NCBI GenBank assembly: GCA_022496805.1
Contig: CM040094.1
Coordinates: 7,959,501-8,023,500 of the forward strand
DNA from: Pohlia nutans
Taxonomy: Eukaryota > Streptophyta > Bryopsida > Bryales > Mniaceae
Direction: 5' to 3'
DNA: 64,000 nt
This document shows, piece after piece, positions 23,486 through 34,966 of this stretch. The translations under genes were made by a program, and so were the position numbers. Each line of letters starts with the position of its first letter. Positions within the stretch are counted from its first letter, which is position 1. Below the pieces are notes generated by a model. It ran no database searches. It was not told where the DNA came from and saw nothing but the letters and a program-made list of their open reading frames with translations.

Positions 23486-23636
23486 TAACATTCAGTAGCA
23501 TGGACTTTTCCTGCCTTGGCTCTGTAGGAGATGATGTGGAATATTCCACACCCAACAATACTTCATCATTGGTTAAGTGGACAGGTGGAGGCTCATGGTG
23601 ATAAGCAGAGTGCATGAAGGCTACTGAATGTTATAC
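23486..23636. mobile_element. Small MITE with ATAACATTCAGTAGC ends
   Basis: The left end ATAACATTCAGTAGC is inverted at the right (GGCTACTGAATGTTAT). The same ends bound 51527-51847, where a paralogous empty site exists in the window. The interior contains a GATGTGGAATATTCCACA palindrome also seen in that element. Confidence 0.55.
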
Positions 23637-23842
23637 AAGTGACTGATGCTTGTCAATCAATTCATCTTGCGCAAATTTCGGTTACCAAAAGTCTTGCTGA
23701 AGGACCCACCCATTCCTCGCTATCGATGTGCGTTTAATTCATTGGAGAAATTCGCAAAGTATGAGGTCCACTGGTCCAGTTATGCATCCTGAATCCTGTA
23801 CTTTTGAGTTATCTGGAATGTCAAGGTCACAAGCCCAAGGGA

Positions 23843-24155
23843 GTGGTGCCGGGCTAACATTGGGAGTCCACAAGGCTCTTGGGGTCCACGAGGTCCAAGG
23901 TTCAAACCTTGGCGGCCACTATTATTTGACCATATGGTGCATTAATGGGCGGGCCCTGGCGGCATACTCGGTGGCGCGCCTTGACACGGGAGCAAACTCA
24001 CTCATCCTACTTTACTTACCGGAAATATAACTCATCCGGTTTTCATTTTTGGAGCCCGACACTCCTACTTTTAATGTCCTGCGAGCTTGAATTTTTACTG
24101 ACACAGTACCGGAAGCCTGAAATTTCAGGACTTTACGAATTTCTCTATTCATGCC
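23843..24155 (+). repeat. SINE-like element, copy 2
   Basis: Related to 4150-4445. It contains GGTCCAAGGTTCAAACCTTG, of which GGTTCAAACC resembles a Pol III B box, then GTGGCGCGCCTTGACACGG and GTACCGGAAG. The overlapping ORF is not a gene. Confidence 0.55.
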
Positions 24156-24186
24156 GACAAACGATCTCCTGCAAAATTGGTACTCC

Positions 24187-24237
24187 GCAATAAAGGGTCT
24201 CCCTTTGTTTGTGTCAAAAAAAAAAAAAAAAAAAAAA
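24187..24237 (+). mobile_element. Ultra-short 5'-truncated retroposon with poly(A) and 15-bp target duplication
   Basis: It is flanked by CAAAATTGGTACTCC at 24172-24186 and 24238-24252. The insert is about 30 bp (AAAGGGTCTCCCTTTGTTTG) plus a run of about 21 A. This is the clearest in-window case of target-primed reverse transcription and defines the 3' end of the family. Confidence 0.8.
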
Positions 24238-24518
24238 CAAAATTGGTACTCCATACTCGCCAGTTAGCGTATGTGGCTGCTCGGTTGTGCGACGGAGTCT
24301 TTTGCTTTCAGTTTGTCTCTCTTGCAGTGGAATAAATGCAACTTTTGATTCAAAAGAATAAACGATTTACTGTACCAGAGATGAGGTATTTTCATGTAAC
24401 GATTCCTTGATTCACTGCCCCTGCTTCCTCGAAACTTGCAACCTGCGAAAATAGAACATAAAATCCTTCACCACCACTTTGCTGCCACCATTGAAGGGGT
24501 GTTTACATTAACCCCTAA

Positions 24519-25569
24519 GAGCATCTCGACCCTCCCGCAGAAGAATTGGCTCGTCATCGAGGATTTGAAGGGTTCCAATCTGATGTTGTTTGCTGTCGCA
24601 GCCACGTCCCCCACCCATGCCGGATCAGAAGGCACACGAAACGAACGGTTGAGTTAAAAAAGGAGGACACGCTATTTGAAGGATTCCATGGGTGATGGGG
24701 GGGGGGGGGGGGGGGCGCTTTACCGGAGCTTAGGTTAGTTCATTGGTGACTGAAGCTCCAGAATCCGCGGAATTACAACAGTCAGAGAATCCCAGGTGGA
24801 TGAGGGAAACAAGATCCCGGAATGCGGGCACACCAAGTTGCTCTCTCTACCCGCAAGGATAGCGAGTGTAGTGAAAAAATTGAAGAGCCCGCTCCTTGGA
24901 GGCCGCATATATGGAGAGGGGTGGGACATGTTTTTCAGCAAGGCCGCGTTAACCCTTAAATGCCTGACCCTATTACCGTGGTGGAAGAACTTTAGATTGT
25001 ATGCTATCTTTCACCATTATTATTGAACAAAAAATTAAATTTCATATTTTTCCTGCATGAAACCGAATGTCAACTACAATATATGATTTTTTCAAAATTA
25101 TTAATGCAAAATTCAAATTATCATGATTTTTCAAAGTGGTAAAAGCAAAGAAAATTCACATCAATTATAAAATATATTTTAAAAATACAAAAAACTTGCC
25201 AAATGTGTAAATTACAAAGAAAAACATTATTTTGTTTACCGTGCTCAAAAAATATTTTAAAATTTAAAAATACAGTGGAAAAACCTAAAACCGTGGAACA
25301 CTGTGGAGGTGCCACGGTAATAGACCCTGAACTTGTAATTGCTATAAATCATTCAATTTTAGGAATTTTTCAAAATTTCAAAATGGAGTGGAAACTAGAC
25401 TTCGTAAGCTACATTTTTTTAGTTCAGCTCAAATTCAAAAAATATCATTTCAATGGCCGAAATCGCATTTCAGCTGCAGCAAAAACTGATCAGCCAAAAT
25501 TGGTCATTCAGGCATTTAGGGGTTAAAGGGCTTGCTGCGTCCCTTTAATGTAGTAGGGTGGAGATGCTC
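24519..25569 (-). mobile_element. PIF/Harbinger-like element with a nested TTAA/CCC element
   Basis: The outer ends are GAGCATCTCGACCCTCC and, inverted, GAGCATCTCCACCCTAC, with TAA on both sides (24516-24518, 25570-25572). Without the nested 24949-25526 insert it is about 470 bp and resembles 46964-47424 (shared, on the minus strand, ATTAAAGGGAC and CATGTCCCACCCCTCTCC). A run of 19 G at 24697-24715 lies inside it. Confidence 0.7.
24949..25526 (+). mobile_element. TTAA/CCC element nested in a Harbinger-like MITE
   Basis: It starts TTAACCCTTAAATGCCTGA and ends TCAGGCATTTAGGGGTTAA. Excising it with one TTAA restores an uninterrupted sequence that corresponds to the related MITE at 46964-47424, so the target was a single TTAA-like site. 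Confidence 0.8.
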
Positions 25570-25905
25570 TAAACGTCCCACCGCCCACAAACTGGAGCAC
25601 AAACAGATTCGAGAGGGTGGTAAATTGGGAGGGGAGGGGGTGAGTAGAAAGCGGAGGCTGCCCATTTCAAACTCTGCCCGCGTATAACTCTCGTTCCACT
25701 GCTTTAACTTACATGGATCCGGGATTGGTACCCACCCCTCTCTACGACCCGCGCTCCCCCTCTACTTGTCGGAACGTCCTTACCGTCTCATTATCGTTAT
25801 GACGAGACCAAGCCCCACATGTACGTTAGTTGTCGCAGTGTTGGGTGATGCAGTTATGACCAAGCCCCCACACACTTGGATGCTTAACTTCCACGCGGTG
25901 GCGGC
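25570..25905. other. Intergenic, no gene seen; possible promoter-proximal DNA
   Basis: Mixed base composition, more GC-rich than surrounding DNA, with several CCCCC/CACCC words. No frame with coding character. Confidence 0.3.
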
Positions 25906-25912
25906 CTCGGGG

Positions 25913-25918
25913 TATAAA
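25913..25918 (+). promoter_or_regulatory. TATA-like box ahead of a GC-rich leader
   Basis: TATAAA lies in a GC-rich context about 30 bp upstream of a CT-rich stretch (25967-26000) of the kind seen at plant transcription starts. The downstream sequence is the minisatellite at 26050-26730. It could be a promoter of an untranslated transcript or of a retroelement LTR. No further support is available. Confidence 0.35.
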
Positions 25919-26049
25919 TTTTGAGTTCAGCCTTCTGTGTAGAAGCTTCATTGTGGAAGCTGTGAGCTCTCTCTTCTCTGTGTCCGCCTTGTCTCTACCC
26001 ACGTTTGTGATCTTCGTCTTCTCCCATCTGCAGAAGAAGAGCTACTTGT

Positions 26050-26730
26050 GATTGAGTTCTGTTCAGACAGCAGCATCGTCGCCGCTAGGCAAGTTCAAAT
26101 TCTACTGCCGCGTTTTGTTTGCGGGGTGTGGGTCGCGCAGTGTGGGTGCCTGGGTGGCGGAGCTTGGGGTTGCGGAGTGTGGGTTGCGGAGAGCTCCATC
26201 ATCGCTCCTTGCCGAGTTCAACTACTCGCGTGAGACACTAGCTGCAACTGGGGATTGAGTTCGGTCCGGGAGAACTTCACGATTGTCGCCACCGCTTGCC
26301 AAGTTGCAGCTGGTTCCAGTGAGATGTGCGGCTGACTTTGGCTGCGGAGAACTCCGTCGTCGCCGCTTGTTTAATTTCCAGCGAGTCGTGCGGGTTTGAG
26401 TTCTGTTGCGGAGAACTCCATCGTCCCTGCCTCCAAGCTAGTTCCAGCGCGACGTGCGGTTGAGTTTGGTCTAGGAGAATTTCACGATTGTCACCCGCTC
26501 GCCAGGTTCAACTTCAACACGCAACACTGCAACGTGGGATTGAGTTCGGTCCAGGAGAGCTTCAGAACTTCACCATCATCATGGCTTGCCGACTTTCCAA
26601 CACGACGCGCGGTTGAGTTTTGTTGCAGAGACTCCATTCTAGTTGCTGCCAAGTTCAAGCCAGTTCCAGCGCGATGTGCGGTTTGAATTTTGTTGCGGAG
26701 AGCTTCGTTGTCGGCGCTTGCCAAGGGGCA
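26050..26730 (+). repeat. GC-rich degenerate minisatellite, about eight units
   Basis: Units begin TTGAGTTCTGTT or TTGAGTTCGGTC, run on to GGAGAACTCCATCGTCGCC or similar, then CTTGCCAAGTTC and often CCAGCGCGACGTGCGG. Starts are near 26052, 26256, 26333, 26396, 26460, 26540, 26613 and 26682. The later units are 63-80 bp and the first is about 200 bp. Unit lengths are not multiples of three and stop codons fall in all frames of the set, so it is not a coding repeat. Confidence 0.65.
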
Positions 26731-26734
26731 AATG

Positions 26735-27615
26735 CAAGCTAAGGTGGACCAAAGTAGGCAAGAGTCCATGTCCATTATGTCCATCTAAAACCATCTAAAA
26801 CCTTTGTAACGTTTCGATGCTTAACGTGACAATGCTTACAATTTTGCAAAGGGGTAGAAAATCAAATTTAAAATCTAGACCACCCTAGATAAGGACTTCT
26901 TAAAAAAAGTAGTGAAGGTTGTCTCATGAAAAAATAAAAAATAGGGGTCACAAGTTACACCAAAAATAGTTCAGATTTCTGAGGACTCAAAAGTCCATAT
27001 TAGCACATATAAGTGTGTGTTCATTGAATTTTTTGAGAGGAAACTATTTTAATAATTTATCTCTATTTTAAATTGTAATCAATATTCGGGTTTACCTTCT
27101 CTACTATATAGAACATGAGTCCATACCCTCTATAGCTGAGGATTGGGACAGTCCATATGAAGAGATTCCACTACTAGAGAAATGGAGTTCCGGTGTAGGA
27201 GAAAATCAACAGAAATTCTGCTGGTTCGTTTGCGGGTTAGGAACAGTTGATTCCCGATCACAATCAACAGAAAATGTCTTGGTTCGGTGTTGCTTCAATG
27301 TCCAAGTCAGCAAGAGTTTGCGATAGTAACTACCAGTGCTACATGTACACGTGACATTCTTTTGGTTTTGCATTTGCTTTTGTAAGGCCCAGACTTGAGA
27401 TTAATTTTTTTTTTAACAACTTTAATTTCTCTTCTACATACACTAAGGTCTGTCCATGCCATGGTCTAAGTCTGTGTGTACCACACTACCAGTACTTCTC
27501 GTCACATGCATCACATGCATTCAGAAAACCAACTCCAAACCTCACAACATGCACTCAATAGTGAAACACATGATTTTAATTTTTCCAATGGATTTAATAT
27601 TAGCCTAATGGATAC
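26735..27615. other. Intergenic, no gene seen
   Basis: AT-rich. I searched the minus strand here for the missing C-terminal half of UTP14 and did not find it. Confidence 0.35.
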
Positions 27616-27624
27616 ATGCAACAC

Positions 27625-28938
27625 TGGTACTAAGACACCAATACTGATATTTTTCTTCCATTATATTGTCCTCATATACTGCACTGTCTCCATCAATTCC
27701 TTCCTCATCTGCTTCAGCTTGCTCTAGCTGCTCAGGAATGGCCAATGCCTCCTCCCGAGCCTCGTTCCTTTTCTTTTCCATGGCACGAGCCTGCAAGAGG
27801 AAAAAGGTGAGCACCAAAACTGGAAACAGCAAAGGAAGCATCTCCTGCCTCCTCAGAGTGCTAAATCAAAATCAAACTGGAAGATAGGCCAGGAGCGAGC
27901 TGAGAGAAAAACACCTTTAGGGATACAAGACACAGTGATGGCACTGGACGAGTACAATGACTTTCTGTTCTAGAGTTATTTGTTAACCCCTAAGCGTCTA
28001 AAATGCCCAATATGGCCATCTACATCACTGAACTTTGAACTTTGCAACGGTGGCATTTTCTCATTTTACCTTGGTTTTCTGATTGCAATACATCATTTTA
28101 AAGCTCTTCTTCTTCTATAATACAAGATCAACAGTCAAACAGAATAAACAGTGGACGCTTGGGGGTTAAAAAGCATTAAAAAGTAGTGATGCTGACCATG
28201 AATGGAAGAGCAAATAGACCAGTCTTGGGAGCGTCTGCTTCCTCGTCAAACTGTAAGGCTTCAAATGTGGCTGCTTTAGCCTTGGATAGTAGCTTTGACC
28301 TACCCTTACCCGCTCCAGCAGCCTCCTCATTCTCTTCCTCTTCGCTGCTGCTGCTAACTTCGTTGTCGCTGTCATTAGCAATTCTGAATCTTCTTTGTCA
28401 ACATACTGTGGGCCCGAAGCTGCTCCATAATAGCGTCTCGGGTGCCATCCTCATGAGCCTTTAAACCGCTTTTAAGAATCCACTTCGCCCATCGTGATGT
28501 ATTTTTATGCTTTAAAGTCATGCGCTCCTACAGTTCAAAACACCAGACAAGTTTAAGCAACTCAGTAATTTCAACCTCATAACCGCACTAGAACTGTACT
28601 GTAGGTAAGATTGTACGTGGTTTTGAAAGTATCTGGTTCTAGTTCTATTTAATGAATAAGGGAAAAAAATAATTGAAAATGACGTTGTGTAAATGAACAG
28701 AGGGAAGATTGAACATGTAGCAGACCTCAGCTCGCTTCTCTTCCTGCTTCAAAGCTACCTCTTTGACAGCCTCCTCATCAGTCTCCATGAAACCCCTCAT
28801 CCTTTTACTTCTGTCAAGTTTGCGGAAGGTCTCTGATTTAATCTTTGCAACGCGCTTTGATTTTGCCTCATGCTGAAATAACAGACTGCGCATCTTTAAG
28901 AGCCGCTGCTGCCTTTCCCTTACCTCGTCCACGCTTAG
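27625..28938 (-). pseudogene. UTP14: UTP14 (small-subunit processome) middle segment, 3' part of a chimeric pseudogene
   Basis: UTP14 is a nucleolar component of the small-subunit processome needed for 18S rRNA maturation. Three minus-strand exons are clear. 28726-28938 carries LSVDEVRERQQRLLKMRSLL then KSKRVAKIKSETFRKL. 28197-28527 carries ERMTLKHKNTSRWAKWILKS and, after a frame change near 28395, an acidic run, then KLLSKAKAATFEAL and KTGLFALPFM. About 27625-27790 begins ARAMEKKRNEAREEA. Splice sites are GT/AG. Exon 28197-28527 is 331 bp, one base off frame. Both the UTP14 N-terminus and its C-terminal half are absent. The first exon follows the BEACH exon 29148-29261 in phase. UTP14 identity rests on remembered family motifs. 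Confidence 0.75.
27983..28169. mobile_element. TTAA/CCC element, 187 bp, in an intron of the UTP14 segment
   Basis: It starts TTAACCCCTAAGCGTC and ends GGACGCTTGGGGGTTAA, bounded by TTAA. It lies between exons 27625-27790 and 28197-28527. Confidence 0.7.
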
Positions 28939-29264
28939 CTGAAAAACAAGGAAATAAGCAACTGAGACACAGGTTGCCTGGTCCTACGTTGTCATGGAAA
29001 ACAATTCAATTTTCTTACCAGGAAGGTATGACAAAATTGACAGAATCTAAGAATCTTGTACTTTATAGGAACTATTAACCCTAGGAGGAATAGAAAGTCT
29101 CAAACTCTAAGACATATGCATGATATGAGTAAGCATTGACGAACCACTGCAGCACTTGAATAATGAGAGCCATAGTGAAACTTGGGCATAATGGTGTCTT
29201 CAGAGCTTTCATATCTTTCAAGATGCTTCTTCAATCGCTCCGGATTTAAAGCACCGATTAGCTA

Positions 29265-29477
<213 letters not shown>

Positions 29478-29699
29478 TTAGGTGGAGTGAAGACATTAAC
29501 TCACAGAGTTGAAGAATATGTCAAGCTCAAGTTCAATCATGAAAGTAAAGTTTTGAAAAAAACAAACCCAGAAAGAGATGAACTTTCCAGCATTTTCCTT
29601 GCTGTAGTTAAATATTTCATAATCAGGTCAACCAGAGTAACGGTGGAACCTGAGTAATGTAATTGTATGATCTCCCAGCCAAAGTATTTAGCTGCATTA

Positions 29700-30116
29700 G
29701 AGCATGCCCAGCAGCATGTGTTTTGGAGGGACCAACGCCAAGATTTGGTGTAGTTATCTCCACTTGCTTCGAAGTTTGGCCCAGCAACTACCCACCAACG
29801 CTAAATAATAGTTTTTGAAGCCAAAGTTTGAGGTTTCCCCGCCATCCAGAGAAGCTTTGGCGCAAGCAAATTTCTCACACCAAGCAAGCAAAGATGCTCA
29901 ATCAACAATTAAATAACGAGCTTGAAGACTATTCACCGGCCCGTGCTTCAAGGTCATCAAGTAACTTTATATAAAATCTTCATTTTATAAGTTGCCTTGG
30001 TGTTCGCTCCAGGAATGCTGCTGGGGTACTTCATGTAATACATTCCTCCATATTAAAAATGGCCTTCAAATTGATGTTTGGCGGAAATGTTTTCTCTGTA
30101 ACTGCTGGGCTTGCTC
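29700..30116 (-). mobile_element. GAGCATGCCCAGCAG MITE inserted inside a BEACH exon
   Basis: 417 bp, nearly identical in reverse to 11942-12357, with TTA at 29697-29699 and 30117-30119. On the coding strand the exon reads up to CTAA at 30117, then the MITE, then TAATGCAG. Removing the MITE and one TAA restores 23 codons in frame, exactly the expected BEACH core. Confidence 0.85.
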
Positions 30117-30796
30117 TTAGGTACTCGAAATTGCTAATCTGTAGAGAGTCCATCGCATCCCAAGGTTCAGAATGTTACAGCCATAAATTTCATCAAATAA
30201 TTAGGCAAGGGTAGCCTCTTCTGATAGGCAAAAGCAAAATATTACTGAGGGATGTCAAGGTCAAAGATCAGACAGGCCAAGTAGATCTCACGTGCTTTCC
30301 ATCTATGACAGAAGGATAACAACATGATATACATTACTGATTAAGCAAGTGGCATTGACAAATATGGAGTCGCCTGAAGAAATACCTCTCTATTGACCCA
30401 CTGTTCAGTCACCTGTGACCTTTTCAGTATACGTTCTGGATCCTGAATGCAAGGCAAATGTCAGACGTCTAATGGACACTGCTTAAAACGGATAATCAAA
30501 TTTGGTACAAAGATAAAAACGCAGCTAATGCTGCATTGATAACATTACTCTAATACGAACAAACCGAATATACAGTTCTGCAATGAATGGGATTCGTTAA
30601 AATATCTACTGCAAAGAACCTAACCTGTGTAGCAGCATGAATGAAATCCAACCCAGGAGGCCTTGCTTCCACAATGGCCTTATACACCATTTCCTTTGCT
30701 TCTGACGTCTGCTGAAAGCAGGCAGATTGTTAGGATTTAGTGACAGCACGTAAGAGCTGAGAAATCTTAATTGGTAACTGATACTATAGAGCTAGT

Positions 30797-31108
30797 CAGT
30801 GATCTCAAAACTGGCTAAAATTAGCTGAATTTCTACCCAAAAAATGGGGCTGCTAAACATACAAAGAAAGAAAATGATTTTTTTTTTTGAAATGTAGCGA
30901 GAATGCTCATCATTTTATAAATATGTAGCAACTTCATGAGGTGATATCCGCAGATATCATTATGGTATCACCTTAATATATCAAGGGTATTGCCGGATAT
31001 TATAGAGGTATCGTGAGTAGTACATTCACGAGGTAGCAAAAGTATCTACCATTTATGTGGGAGGTAGCACCCAATGCTAAATGTCATAAAGTAGTTCTGA
31101 GATCACTG
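30797..31108 (+). mobile_element. hAT-like MITE, copy 2, in a BEACH-gene intron
   Basis: Ends CAGTGATCTCA and inverted equivalent, flanked by a perfect 8-bp duplication GAGCTAGT (30789-30796, 31109-31116). The body matches 20022-20322. Confidence 0.8.
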
Positions 31109-32239
31109 GAGCTAGTGAAATGTCATATCATTTGGTTCATACAACCCGTGTATTTTAAGTCTGAAGATGCTCCTCTGGAAAGAGATTGCCAATCCTTCTG
31201 AGAAGTTTTATGACCATTCTAAGTTGCAAGAAATACCTTAAAATAGCCTCTAAATATACAGATACAGATTCCGACCAATATGTCAAAGAAGAAGGTTGAC
31301 AAAGACAGTGGAAAATGATTGATAAAAAATAAAGCATAAAACATATAATTTTAAGCTACAAGGTTTATAATTGACGTCTTTAAAATCTATTAAAATGCAT
31401 CACACACATGAGCTCTATTTATAGCACTAATGCTTTTGCCAGCAAAATTCATATCACAAGTCAACATACGCTATTTTGTAATAAAGGTTTAGGAAGTATG
31501 TTTCTGTCTAGAAAAGGTATAATCATATTCATTGATGAAAGAATGGCTTACCCCGAAGTTGAAAAGACAATTAGATCTATCTACCATGAAGAATTCCAAG
31601 GCACTACTTCGCAGGTCATATCTGCAAGAAAGAATTCATTTGATATATCGTCATCAGTTTCACATTAACATAGAACCATGCTTACGAAGCCAAAAGACAT
31701 CTTCAGTCATCTTGGTCTATATACGTCGAATATTGCAAAGATTTTTCAAACTTCGAAGAACCAGCCACTTGCGCATATTCTGCAGCTCGTGGCCATCAGC
31801 TTCCTCACAGGAATTACCATCAAAGTAATTACTGAAGTATGGCTTAAAAATGACTGGTTTAAGAGATGTATAAGTCAGCCGACATTACCTTCGAGTGTAT
31901 ATTTCTTTCAACAGTGACAATGGCCAAACCCTGTCTTTTAGATCCATCCTTTCTTTGTATTCTCCTTCCTTCCACATCCCCTCCTATCTCGATCTCGGAG
32001 ACACCGTCTGCACCAATTAAAACTACTACACCTGACTCATTGATACGTACGCGCTCGTCTAGCATGAAGCAAATACGCCGTGTTGTGACCTGCACCAAAA
32101 ACATGGCTGGGTGATAGTATGAAAAAATTTACGGCAAGCTTACGCAGTTCAACCAGCAAAATGTTAAAGAACACCTTCATATATGATCATCACTGTTGCT
32201 CAATCTATGCACAACAGATATTCTTATGAATTATTTGCA

Positions 32240-32384
32240 TATAACCCCATATTCATTAAATTGGCCAATCTTGATTATATTGGCCGCTCAAATAGTGTGA
32301 TTTCAGTTCATTTACTCTCTTTATTTGAATAGTGTGGCGGCCAATATAAATAAAATTGGCCAATTTAATGAATATGGGGCTATA
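32240..32384. mobile_element. Palindromic MITE (CCCCATATTCATTAAATTGG ends), in a BEACH-gene intron
   Basis: The left CCCCATATTCATTAAATTGG is inverted at the right end (CCAATTTAATGAATATGGGG), with internal pairing around CGCTCAAATAGTGTGA. A related element lies at 45059-45203, in the pectin methylesterase intron. Confidence 0.65.
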
Positions 32385-33619
32385 TCTTCCAAAATCATAT
32401 TGTTTGCAAGAGTAAAACAAGAATAAAATTTAGAATCCCAACCTGGAACATTCCTCCTCGCAGTTTCAATGGCTGAATCATGACTCCAGGCATTTCAAGA
32501 ATTAGAACCTCCTTAGGCTCTACAACGGAGGGAGCTGGTGGTTCAGGACTAGGTGCTGGAATTGGAGCTGGACTAGTTGCAGCTGCAGCTTTATTTGAAG
32601 CCTGTGTTTGAGCTGTTTTAGGAAGAACTCCCTCACTAGTGGAACCAACCTCCTCTATCTCATCCTCAGATCTGGATGCCTCCTCTCCTGTATCATCAGC
32701 ACTGCTTTTTACAGTAATAAGCTTAGCCATTGCAGAAGTCACAGGAAGTGCACCATCAGATCTTGCACGATAACGTTGCTCAGATCCTTGTTTCCGGTGT
32801 TCCCCGCCCTTGCAGTTCTGCTTCAATCGCTTCCTCATGCGCAGAGAATTTTCAAAAGCATCCAATTTCCAGTAGACCTGCAGGCCACCCAAATTATGGA
32901 GTTGAGCTTCACACCCCGCATTAGGTGCAGAAGGTATCAAAAGATTGTGTAAAGATAACCACCTCTGTGTCCTTTGTACACTTGCTGCGTCTGGATTTCG
33001 ACCAACACCCCTGATTGCACACTCACCACATTGACATTAGGAGTCTGCCACATCATCTTTGCAATTCTATAAAGACGTGCTATGGGACTGTCCAAGAACA
33101 TTTATGATAAATTATAAAGGACCATGGTTTTAAAATGACAAAATTCAATCGATCGTATTGTGAAAAAAGTAATTCAAGATGGGACCAAATTTTATATCAC
33201 CGGAATCAGTGAAGAATATTGCATGTGCTGGTCAAGAAATAAATAAAATTTGAACAGAAGGAAGTCTACATGAGGATCAATTTGGGATAAACTGTGTAGT
33301 ACCTATGAATCTGTTCTTGCAGATCCTCGAGCTTTGCAACAACATCATGGTGCCGGCGACGTTCCCCATGCAACTCATTCTCCAAGGCTGCCAGTTTCGC
33401 ATGAAGGTCGTTCATTTCCGCCTCGGCAACAAAGCTTGGTCTTGTGGGACGACGAAAGCTCCAGCAACTCTTGCTCAATGAGATCATCTTCTTGCTTCTG
33501 CTGGTCCTGCTGAAGCCGTAACTCAGCCACAAGCATCTCAGCCTCTTTCACATGCAGGCCGGGTGATTTTACCCCATCAAACATCAAGAAAGCCTGAAAC
33601 GAATTGCAAATCAAAAGCT

Positions 33620-33853
33620 TTCGACCCTCATAAAGGCCCTTGGGGATAGTAGATACGTTGCCATATAATTGACATTTGTTGTAAGTAGAAAGTTCCAGAT
33701 TGAGATCCCAATAGCTTTTAAGACCATGTAGACATGAATTTTAGCTTCACTTTTGTTATGAAACTCATAGGAGGTGTAGAACCATTCCATATACAACGAA
33801 ATACGGCCATATAATACTAGCCGGAATGGCCAATCTGGACCTTTAAGGGTTAA
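33620..33853 (-). repeat. Small element shared with 9755-9989, in a BEACH-gene intron
   Basis: Reverse complement of the 9755-9989 block, with GGTCCAGATTGGCCATTCC near one end and AAGGGTTAA at 33847-33853. The ORF 33611-33985 is produced by it. Confidence 0.5.
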
Positions 33854-34966
33854 ACTAGCAAGTTGAAAATCAGTCATATCTAGTGCTACCCCTACCTTGC
33901 CCTTGAGGAGAATGACATGCATATTCCTCATCATCATCCATGGCCCATCAGTAGCTACCCTTTTTTCCAAATAGGTGACTGGCATGTGTACATGGTAGCA
34001 ACAAGGGTTTAGGGATTAGAGGTTATATTAAGTACACAACATTACAATATCATGACACTACCATGTTTGGTATCTGTCACAATGCCATGTCACGAAATCA
34101 TCCAAAATTGACATCCGTACATTTTATCCAAATTTTATGTCCATACTTCTCATCCAAGTTTTTCATCATGTTCCCAAATTGTTCTCCACAGTTTCCATAT
34201 GTTCCCCAAAGGTTTCTATTATGTTCTCTCATGTTCCCAAGTTCCTTTTAAGTTTCCAAATAGTTCTCCACAATTACCATTTTGTACTCCATCATGTTCC
34301 TAATTGCTTCTCACGTTCTTAATGCAATTCTTGCGCTTTCGTCTGTTGTTGTTAAATTGCAAGAGGATGTTTGCTAGCTCTATAAAAGGACATATCACAT
34401 GACATGAAAATCTGTGAAACAGAAACCAGTTGAGGAAAAATCACCACTGTGCACCTGTTCCTGCAACGCATGTACTCGTTCATTGGCTTCACGCAGCTGG
34501 AGCTCGACGATAGAAACACGATGAGCCATTTCTGCTTTCTCTGCCTGCAACTCCTCGATCTCTTTCTTCAATCCCGAGACTCGGTCCAGCTCCATCTTCA
34601 TTTGAATCTCAACTTCTGCACGCTCCTCCTGAAGTTTGTGCAGAGCTTCTTCTAGTTGAGATATTTCCATGCCCACTGCTTCATGATCTTTTTGCACAAT
34701 GACAGTGGAAAGGCCTGAAATGCAAGCAAGGGTGGAGGAGAGCTCTGACATGAAGCTGCTGACAGGGTGAGCCAGAAGCTGGTTGGCGACCTGCACGAGG
34801 CTGCTCATGGAACCCTCCAACTGCAGGTCTTGCCAATGAAAGCCTTTGAGATAGACCCGGCATCCCCCACTCCATCTTCAGGAGAACACTCTATCCCTAG
34901 AGCTTGAGCAAGAGCTTGAGTGGTTTGAAACAAGATTTTCACTGCTGTCGCCAGCTCCACGCTTAT

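Noticed and set aside
23728..24193. 100- and 82-codon ORFs as genes
   Set aside because: They lie within a SINE-like repeat that recurs at 4150-4445 with different frames.
24697..24715. Run of 19 G as a functional G-quadruplex
   Set aside because: A homopolymer inside a transposon with no conservation; its length is also prone to assembly error.
29640..29700. MITE ending 8 bp before a splice acceptor (ATGCAG) of the LNTLAGRSYN exon
   Set aside because: The bases before LNTLAG encode MQ, and the matching ISNFEYL lies on the other side of the MITE. The element splits one exon rather than abutting a splice site.
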